From positions 1 to 10,962 of the forward strand of contig CAMLDH010000099.1 in NCBI GenBank assembly GCA_946478765.1: a DNA stretch of 10,962 bases, written 5' to 3'. Of this stretch, positions 5,733 through 10,962 are shown piece after piece. The stretch's first letter is position 1. Each line of letters opens with the position of its first letter. Position numbers and translations under genes: made by a program. Under the pieces are notes generated by a model, which made no database searches, was not told the DNA's origin, and saw only the letters and a list, made by a program, of their open reading frames with translations. Source of the DNA: an uncultured Oxalobacteraceae bacterium (GTDB taxonomy: Bacteria > Pseudomonadota > Gammaproteobacteria > Burkholderiales > Burkholderiaceae).

Positions 5733-7799
5733 TCAATGCCTGCGCGCCGGTTCCCGGAGTTTTTCCGTGAAGACGCCGGACGGCGGCACCGGCGGCGAAA
5801 ACAGAAAGCCCTGGCCGAAATTGCATCCCAAGGATTTCAGGAAATCCAATTGCTCCTCGCGCTCGATGCCCTCCGCGACCACGCTCATGCCCAGGCTGTG
5901 CGCCATGCCGATAATCGCCGACGCGATCGCTGCGTCATGCTGGTTTTCCGGCAAACATTTGACGAATAGCTGGTCGATCTTCAGCGTGTCGACCGGAAAA
6001 TGCTTCAGGTAGCTGAGTGAAGAAAAACCGGTGCCGAAATCGTCGACTGCAATGTGGATGCCGCGCTTTTTCAACGCCTGCAGCACACTGATATTGATCT
6101 GGTTATTTTCCATGAGCAGGCTCTCCGTGATTTCCAGTTCCAGATGTTCCGGTTCCAGTTGGCTTTCTTCCAGTATCCGATCGACGATCCTTAGAAAGCT
6201 TGAATCCTTGAGCTGTCTGGATGAAAGGTTGACCGCGACCCGTGCATTGAGAATGCCTTCATCCTGCCATATCCTTCCTTGTTTGCACGCGCTTCTCAAT
6301 GCCCATTCGCCGATCGGCACGATCAATCCGGTCTCGTCTGCGACGGCAATCAGTTCCTCGCAAGTCAGCAAGGGGACCGTACCGCCTTCCCAGCGTAATA
6401 GCGCTTCCACGCCGCACAATGCGCCGGACGCCAGCTCGATCAGCGGCTGATAATGCAGGGTGAGTTGATCCTTGTCGAGCGCAATGCGCAGCGCTTCTTC
6501 AATGGCGTGCCGACGCTTGGCATCGGTATCCAGATCTTCGGTATACAACTGGTAATTGCTGCGGCCGCTGCTTTTAGCGCGATACATCGCCATGTCGGCA
6601 TTTTTCAGAATCTGGACCGGATCATCGCCATCCTTTGGAAACACCGTTACCCCGATGCTGGCGCCGGCGGATATTTGATGATTTTCGATGTTGAATGGCG
6701 TGGATAATTTCTTTACCAGTTTGTTTGCCAGAAGTTCGGCTTCCGATTGCCGTGTCAGGCCGCTGCAGATGATGCCGAATTCGTCGCCGCCCAGGCGCGC
6801 GACAATATCGGACTTGCGGGTGGAATCGATCAGACGCTGGGCCACGTGCTTCAATATCGCATCGCCCGTATGATGGCCCAGCGAATCGTTGATATCCTTG
6901 AAGCGATCGATATCGATAAACAAGACGCCCACCTGGCTCTTGTTGGCCTTGGCAGTGGTGATTGCGTGATTTAACTCCTCATGAAACATGCTGCGATTGG
7001 GAAGGGCGGTCAAGCTGTCGTGTTGCGACAGATACAGCGTGCGTTCTTCCGCCAGTTTGTGATCGGTAAGGTCGCGCAGGATCTTGACGAAGCCGGTGCA
7101 GTGCCCGCTTTCGTCGCGCGCCGGGGTGACCATGCCCGATGCCCAGAAACGTGAATGATCCTTGCGTACATGCCAGCGATCATCCTCGGCACGGCCTTCC
7201 CGCCTTGCCTTTTCCATTTCCTTCTGCGCATGTTGCTCCGCGATGTCTTCCGGCGTGAAAAAGATCGATACGGGACGCCCAATGACTTCGTCCGCCGTAT
7301 AGCCGAATATGCGTTGCGCGCCGGGGTTCCAGCTGATGATCGTGCCGATTTCGTCGAGGCGGAAAATGCCGTGTTCGGTCGCATTTTCGACCAGCAAACG
7401 ATAATTTTCCGCGGTTTCGCGCGCCAGCTTGCGGGCTTTTTTGAGTTCAGTGATGTCTTCGACGATATCGATCAAATACGCGGCTTGGCCGGATGCGTCG
7501 CTGATCAATGCGGACCGTATTTCGACATCGATCAGGGAGTTGTCCTTGCGAAGGTAGCGTGTCTCCAGTGTGGCCACTTCGATTGTTCCGTGCAGCAGGC
7601 TGGCGTGAAAGTCGCGCATCTGTTGCACGTCGTCCGGATGAACCAGCGCGTCATACTTGATTTGCCGTAATTCTTCCTCTGTATAACCCAGCATGTCGCA
7701 AAATTGCCGACTGATTCTAGTCCACTCCAGATCGGGACTCAGGAAAGAAATTCCTATCGGCGCTCGCTGGAAGGCGGTCTTGAAATCAGGGGTTTTCAC
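5733..7799 (-). CDS. PAS-PAS-GGDEF-EAL cyclic-di-GMP turnover protein
   Basis: A 688-residue soluble sensor-type enzyme with no membrane helices or signal peptide. Order: PAS 1 (about 5-115, ending DIVEDITELKKA), PAS 2 with PAC segment (about 125-245, ending RDLTDHKLAEER), GGDEF (about 258-420), EAL (about 430-680). The cyclase motif is intact (GGDEF at 337-341), with the inhibitory I-site RKSD at 328-331 in the right place. The EAL half also looks active: EALLRW from E465, Asn in VNLSSRQ, Glu in ELEITES, DDFGTG from D586, Lys in LKIDQ, and VAEGIE. It can thus in principle both make and degrade c-di-GMP, with PAS input choosing the balance (inference). The start is GTG at 7799: an in-frame stop lies three codons upstream, and no Shine-Dalgarno site is seen. 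PAS ligand unknown. Convergent with clsB. Confidence 0.95.
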   Translation of the reverse strand: MKTPDFKTAFQRAPIGISFLSPDLEWTRISRQFCDMLGYTEEELRQIKYDALVHPDDVQQMRDFHASLLHGTIEVATLETRYLRKDNSLIDVEIRSALISDASGQAAYLIDIVEDITELKKARKLARETAENYRLLVENATEHGIFRLDEIGTIISWNPGAQRIFGYTADEVIGRPVSIFFTPEDIAEQHAQKEMEKARREGRAEDDRWHVRKDHSRFWASGMVTPARDESGHCTGFVKILRDLTDHKLAEERTLYLSQHDSLTALPNRSMFHEELNHAITTAKANKSQVGVLFIDIDRFKDINDSLGHHTGDAILKHVAQRLIDSTRKSDIVARLGGDEFGIICSGLTRQSEAELLANKLVKKLSTPFNIENHQISAGASIGVTVFPKDGDDPVQILKNADMAMYRAKSSGRSNYQLYTEDLDTDAKRRHAIEEALRIALDKDQLTLHYQPLIELASGALCGVEALLRWEGGTVPLLTCEELIAVADETGLIVPIGEWALRSACKQGRIWQDEGILNARVAVNLSSRQLKDSSFLRIVDRILEESQLEPEHLELEITESLLMENNQINISVLQALKKRGIHIAVDDFGTGFSSLSYLKHFPVDTLKIDQLFVKCLPENQHDAAIASAIIGMAHSLGMSVVAEGIEREEQLDFLKSLGCNFGQGFLFSPPVPPSGVFTEKLREPARRH

Positions 7800-8082
7800 A
7801 ATAGGTTAGCGCTGCTTTCCCAAGCCGTTTCTCTAGTTTCTCTATGAAGAGGTGCGTCGCTGCCGGGGAAAATGGGGTGAAAAATCAAATGGATGAAATA
7901 TTTCTTTAGATGAAATTTCTTGTTAATAGTTCGCATGCAATCGCGGCTATCCGGCCGAAAAATCATCCTTGAGTCGATGAAATTTTCGTGGCAAAAATAG
8001 GCTGCCCGCTTATCGGAATTCGATCTCGGGTTGGCTACAATAGACGCTTTCCCGGCTGGTTTTATACCCCCTTTTTCTTCTG
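7800..8082. other. Divergent intergenic region with short AT-rich repeats
   Basis: This 283-bp gap must hold the promoters of both the GGDEF-EAL gene (leftward) and hslR (rightward). It contains a tandem 9-bp repeat (GTTTCTCTA twice, 7827-7844) and three related motifs starting GATGAAAT (7892, 7909 and 7976), the first two followed closely by TTTCTT. No open frame of note. A -10-like TACAAT is present for hslR; I see no clear sigma-70 pair for the leftward gene. Confidence 0.5.
8036..8041 (+). promoter_or_regulatory. Possible hslR -10 element (TACAAT)
   Basis: TACAAT in the context TTGGCTACAATAG lies 41 bases before the hslR ATG. No consensus -35 is found at the normal distance; TTATCG at 8010-8015 is 20 bp away. 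A heat-shock (sigma-32) promoter, as might be expected for this gene, was not recognisable. Low confidence. Confidence 0.3.
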
Positions 8083-8460
8083 ATGGCTGATTCCGTTCGC
8101 ATCGACAAATGGCTGTGGGCCGCCCGCTTTTTCAAGACCCGCTCGCTGGCCACGGAGGCGGTCGACAATGGCAAGGTGCGCCTGGACGGTGAGCGCATCA
8201 AGCCGGCGCGCAGCGTCAGGATCGGCGATCGACTCGTCATCGACAACGGCGCCACTACCTGGGAAGTGATGGTGCAAGGCCTGTCCGACGTGCGCGGCGC
8301 GGCTGCTGTCGCGCAAACCCTCTATACGGAAACCGGCGCGAGCATCGCCCGGCGTCAACACGAGGCCGAGCAGCGGCGTTTTTTCACCGAACCCGGCGCC
8401 ACGCTTAAGGGGCGTCCCACCAAGCGCAACCGGCGGTTGCTGGATCGCTCAAATAGTTAA
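8083..8460 (+). CDS. hslR: Hsp15, S4-domain heat-shock RNA-binding protein
   Basis: A 125-residue protein with an N-terminal S4 RNA-binding domain (about 5-65): VRIDKWLWAARFFKTRSLA, then GKVRLDGERIKPARSVRIGDRL. E. coli HslR has nearly the same start (RLDKWLWAARFYKTRALA). Hsp15 binds free 50S subunits still carrying a blocked nascent chain and peptidyl-tRNA and helps recycle them after heat shock (family knowledge). The C-terminal tail is basic (RPTKRNRRLLDR), as in the family. ATG 8083 gives the family N-terminus, although the bases upstream (CTTTTTCTTCTG) contain no Shine-Dalgarno site. Monocistronic by appearance, with a terminator at 8522-8543. Confidence 0.93.
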   Translation: MADSVRIDKWLWAARFFKTRSLATEAVDNGKVRLDGERIKPARSVRIGDRLVIDNGATTWEVMVQGLSDVRGAAAVAQTLYTETGASIARRQHEAEQRRFFTEPGATLKGRPTKRNRRLLDRSNS

Positions 8461-8468
8461 GTACCCAT

Positions 8469-8496
8469 TTGACTTTTGCGATACGCTGCATAATAG
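8469..8496 (+). promoter_or_regulatory. Possible promoter for the TetR gene
   Basis: TTGACT (8469-8474, close to the -35 consensus) and TAATAG (8491-8496) with 16-bp spacing. CATAAT at 8489-8494 is an overlapping but worse-spaced -10. A start near 8502 would put the hairpin terminator at 8522-8543 in the leader of the TetR mRNA. Low confidence. Confidence 0.3.
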
Positions 8497-8521
8497 TACG
8501 GACGTTCGATTCAATTTTTTC

Positions 8522-8543
8522 AGGCTGCACTTGCAGCCTTTTT
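8522..8543 (+). terminator. Intrinsic terminator after hslR
   Basis: AGGCTGC pairs with GCAGCCT (7 bp, loop ACTT), and the last T of the stem opens a run of five T (8539-8543). It lies 61 bases after the hslR stop and 15 bases before the TetR start codon, and is oriented to stop transcription from hslR. The short stem suggests moderate efficiency. Confidence 0.7.
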
Positions 8544-8544
8544 G

Positions 8545-8550
8545 ATAGGG
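8545..8550 (+). promoter_or_regulatory. Ribosome-binding site deciding the TetR start
   Basis: ATAGGG lies 8 bases before GTG 8559. The only longer in-frame candidate, ATG 8469, would read through the terminator hairpin and add 30 Cys/Phe-rich residues untypical of TetR proteins. GTG 8559 is therefore the preferred start. Confidence 0.65.
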
Positions 8551-8558
8551 CATTTCCC

Positions 8559-9227
8559 GTGGCTACCAACCTTACCGATACGGCACAAAAATACATGCGT
8601 AAAGGTGAACTTACCCGCGCCGCAATTCTGGACGTGGCACTTGATGTGGCCAGTCGCGATGGTTTGGAAGGATTGACCATCGGTCTGTTGGCAGACAAGA
8701 TGAACATGAGCAAGTCGGGTGTGTTTGCGCATTTCGGCTCGCGCGAGGATTTGCAAATTGAAGTATTGAAGCTGTATCACCATCACTTCGAGCAGGAAGT
8801 GTTCTATCCCGCCATGAAGGAGCCGCGCGGCTTGCCGCGTTTGCAGTCGATGTTTGCGCGTTGGGTGCGGCGTGTGACGGTCGAGATCGCATCCGGTTGC
8901 ATCTACATCAGTGGTGCTGTCGAATACGATGATCGACCCGGCGCAATCCGTGAAGAACTGATCGGCGTGGTGCGTACATGGCAGGACGCGCTGTTTCGCT
9001 GCGTGCAACAGGCGACCGAAATGGGGCACTTGCGCGCCGATACCGACCCGCAACAAATGGTCTATGAGATGTACGGATTGATTCTTGCACTGCATCATGA
9101 CGCCCGCTTCATCAAGCGTCCGGGTAGCGTGGATCGCGCACAAATCGGTTTCGATCGTTTGCTGAAAAGCTACCTCAACCCGCAGCCGGCATCGAACGAT
9201 GCGCCGGCCGCACACCAGAACCCCTAA
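8559..9227 (+). CDS. TetR/AcrR-family transcriptional regulator
   Basis: A 222-residue dimeric repressor-type protein from GTG 8559. The DNA-binding domain is at about residues 17-65: TRAAILDVALDVASRDGLEGLTI, recognition helix region MNMSKSGVFAHFGSREDL. This is the TetR helix-turn-helix with the typical S-x-G-x-F-x-H-F ending. The helical ligand-binding domain (66-205) gives no specific clue to the ligand. The gene lies 50 bp upstream of an acyl-CoA dehydrogenase on the same strand; TetR regulators of this kind often control linked fatty-acid degradation genes and respond to acyl-CoA, so that is the likely job (inference). I found no convincing palindromic operator in its leader or in the 50-bp gap. 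Confidence 0.92.
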   Translation: MATNLTDTAQKYMRKGELTRAAILDVALDVASRDGLEGLTIGLLADKMNMSKSGVFAHFGSREDLQIEVLKLYHHHFEQEVFYPAMKEPRGLPRLQSMFARWVRRVTVEIASGCIYISGAVEYDDRPGAIREELIGVVRTWQDALFRCVQQATEMGHLRADTDPQQMVYEMYGLILALHHDARFIKRPGSVDRAQIGFDRLLKSYLNPQPASNDAPAAHQNP

Positions 9228-9265
9228 CCCGCTGCCAAAAAAGCAGCTCAGTCCGTTTAGCCGTC

Positions 9266-9270
9266 AGGAG
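9266..9270 (+). promoter_or_regulatory. Strong ribosome-binding site of the acyl-CoA dehydrogenase gene
   Basis: AGGAG, 7 bases before ATG 9278, is the best Shine-Dalgarno site in the window and fixes the start. It suggests high translation compared with the neighbouring genes, several of which have none. Confidence 0.8.
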
Positions 9271-9277
9271 AAATATC

Positions 9278-10962
9278 ATGGGTCAATACAGCGCTCCCTT
9301 GCGTGACATGCAGTTCGTATTACATGAGTTGCTGCACGTAGAAGATGAATTGAAGCAAATGCCGAAGCACGCAGAAGTCGATGCCGCCATCATCAATCAG
9401 GTATTGGAAGAGGGCGGCAAGTTCGCGTCCGAAGTGCTATTCCCGCTGAACCATTCGGGCGACCGCGAAGGCTGCCATCTGGACCAGGAAACCCACGTCG
9501 TCGCCACGCCAAAAGGCTTCAAGGAAGCGTATGACAAATACGTCGAGGCCGGTTGGCCATCATTGTCGTGCGACCCTGAATACGGCGGCCAGGGATTGCC
9601 GATCGTGCTGAACAATTCGTTCTGCGAAATGCTCAACTCGTCCAACCAGGCATGGACCATGTATCCGGGCCTGTCGCACGGCGCCTATGAGTGCCTGCGC
9701 GCACACGGCACGCCTGAGCAAAAAGCGATGTACCTGCCGAAACTGGTGTCCGGCGAATGGACCGGCACCATGTGCCTGACCGAACCGCATTGCGGCACCG
9801 ACCTCGGCATGCTGCGCTCGAAAGCCGAGCCGCAGACAGACGGCTCCTACAAGATCAGCGGCGGCAAGATTTTCATCTCCGCCGGCGAACATGAAATGGC
9901 CGCCAACATCATCCATCTGGTATTGGCCCGCCTGCCCGACGCACCGTCCGGCACCAAGGGCATTTCGCTGTTCCTGGTACCGAAATTCATTCCGAATGCG
10001 GATGGCACGCCGGGCAAGCGCAATCCGATTTTCTGCGGTGCGATCGAAGAGAAGATGGGCATCCACGGCAACTCGACTTGCCAGATGAATCTCGATGGCG
10101 CAGCCGGCTGGCTGATCGGCGAACCGAACAAGGGCTTGAACGCGATGTTCGTGATGATGAATGCCGCGCGTCTCGGCGTCGGCATGCAATCGCTGGGCCT
10201 GACCGAAGTCGCTTACCAGAACGCATTGGCATACGCGAAAGACCGTCTGCAGATGCGCAGCCTGTCCGGCCCGAAAGCGCCGGACAAGCCGGCCGATCCG
10301 ATCATCGTGCATCCTGACGTGCGCCGCATGCTGTTGACCGCAAAGGCGTATGCCGAAGGCGGCCGCGCATTCAGCTCCTATGTCGCGCTGCAGATCGACA
10401 AGGAATTGCATCACCCGGACGAAGAAGTGCGCAAGGACGCGGCCGATGAAATCGCATTGCTGACGCCAATCGTCAAAGCCTTCATGACCGACAACGGCTG
10501 GACGGCAACGTCGGAAGCGATGCAGGTATACGGCGGCCATGGTTATATCGCCGAGTGGGGCATGGAACAATACGTGCGCGATGCCCGCATCAACATGATT
10601 TACGAAGGCACCAACACGATCCAGTCGCTGGATCTGCTGGGCCGCAAGATCCTGATGGACAACGGCGCCAAGCTGCGCAAGTTCGGCGACAAGATCAAGG
10701 CGTTCGTCGAAGAGAACGGCACCAGCGAAGCGTTGTCCGAATTCGTCACGCCGCTGGGCGACATCGGCGACAAGGTCGGCAAGCTGACGATGGAAATCGG
10801 CATGAAGGCGTTCCAGAATCCGGATGAAGTCGGCGCGGCTGCGGTGCCTTATCTGCGCGTGGTCGGCCACATGGTGTATGCCTACTTCTTTGCGCAAATG
10901 GCGAAGATTGCGCTGGAAAAGCAGGATGCCGGCGACAACTTCTACAAGGCGAAACTGGCAAC
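9278..10962 (+). CDS. Acyl-CoA dehydrogenase, large FadE/DmdC-like class (3' end outside window)
   Basis: FAD enzyme introducing the alpha-beta double bond in acyl-CoA thioesters. The frame is open for 561 residues to the window end without a stop; the family is about 590-600 residues, so roughly 35 are missing. It starts YSAPLRDMQFVL, typical of the group with an extra C-terminal domain. Seen in order: N-terminal helical domain; FAD/substrate region CLTEPHCGTDLG (166-177) and GGKIFISAGEH; the beta domain; the C-terminal helical domain with QVYGGHGYIAEWGMEQYVRDARINMIYEGTNTIQ split over 425-450, where Glu443 of YEGTN is the expected catalytic base; then the start of the additional C-terminal domain (about 470 on). 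Relatives include 3-methylmercaptopropionyl-CoA dehydrogenase (DmdC) and medium/long-chain enzymes; the substrate cannot be read from sequence. Probably co-transcribed with the TetR gene. Confidence 0.94.
   Translation, partial: MGQYSAPLRDMQFVLHELLHVEDELKQMPKHAEVDAAIINQVLEEGGKFASEVLFPLNHSGDREGCHLDQETHVVATPKGFKEAYDKYVEAGWPSLSCDPEYGGQGLPIVLNNSFCEMLNSSNQAWTMYPGLSHGAYECLRAHGTPEQKAMYLPKLVSGEWTGTMCLTEPHCGTDLGMLRSKAEPQTDGSYKISGGKIFISAGEHEMAANIIHLVLARLPDAPSGTKGISLFLVPKFIPNADGTPGKRNPIFCGAIEEKMGIHGNSTCQMNLDGAAGWLIGEPNKGLNAMFVMMNAARLGVGMQSLGLTEVAYQNALAYAKDRLQMRSLSGPKAPDKPADPIIVHPDVRRMLLTAKAYAEGGRAFSSYVALQIDKELHHPDEEVRKDAADEIALLTPIVKAFMTDNGWTATSEAMQVYGGHGYIAEWGMEQYVRDARINMIYEGTNTIQSLDLLGRKILMDNGAKLRKFGDKIKAFVEENGTSEALSEFVTPLGDIGDKVGKLTMEIGMKAFQNPDEVGAAAVPYLRVVGHMVYAYFFAQMAKIALEKQDAGDNFYKAKLA

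Noticed and set aside
8469..8558. N-terminal extension of the TetR protein from ATG 8469
   Set aside because: It would cross the terminator hairpin, has no ribosome-binding site and adds residues atypical of the family. GTG 8559 with ATAGGG upstream is better.
9560..10897. 445-codon open frame on the minus strand opposite the acyl-CoA dehydrogenase
   Set aside because: It is exactly antisense to a well-supported gene with all family motifs. Its product is rich in His/Arg/Gln with no recognisable domain, typical of shadow frames in GC-biased DNA.

Overview
The window looks like chromosomal DNA from a betaproteobacterium, most likely of the family Oxalobacteraceae (Herminiimonas/Janthinobacterium/Herbaspirillum-like). 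This rests on moderately high G+C with strong G/C third-position bias, the order DUF502 - aspS - nudB - ybhP - clsB, and proteins that read like betaproteobacterial orthologs; the genus is inference. The first 48 bases are not genomic. They match the Illumina P5/TruSeq universal adapter, so real sequence starts at base 49, inside a gene.

Left part (49-5689, all on +): a 5'-truncated DUF502 membrane protein; aspS (aspartyl-tRNA synthetase, of the type that carries the non-discriminating histidine); nudB (Nudix dihydroneopterin triphosphatase, folate pathway); an endonuclease/exonuclease/phosphatase protein like E. coli YbhP; and clsB (PLD-type cardiolipin synthase). YbhP and ClsB are also neighbours in E. 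coli. The gaps here hold most of the non-coding interest. After aspS comes a REP-like hairpin, then a 234-bp element with 17-bp perfect terminal inverted repeats resembling IS1380-family ends and a near-perfect 5-bp target duplication, then an intrinsic terminator that ends six bases before the nudB start codon. Between ybhP and clsB lie a 77-bp nested palindrome and a smaller inverted repeat next to a possible clsB promoter.

Middle (5733-7799, on -): a PAS-PAS-GGDEF-EAL protein with intact diguanylate cyclase, inhibitory-site and phosphodiesterase motifs, convergent with clsB. A 283-bp divergent gap with AT-rich short repeats separates it from the next gene.

Right part (8083-10962, on +): hslR (Hsp15, S4-domain heat-shock RNA-binding protein); a short intrinsic terminator; a TetR-family regulator; and, 50 bp further on, a large acyl-CoA dehydrogenase of the FadE/DmdC-like class with an extra C-terminal domain, cut by the window end. 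The TetR-dehydrogenase pair probably forms a fatty-acyl-CoA catabolism unit.

The genes are mostly ordinary housekeeping and accessory genes. I found no CRISPR array, tRNA, rRNA, complete IS or prophage. No new protein system is evident; the least explained content is the set of structured intergenic elements between 2528 and 4475.
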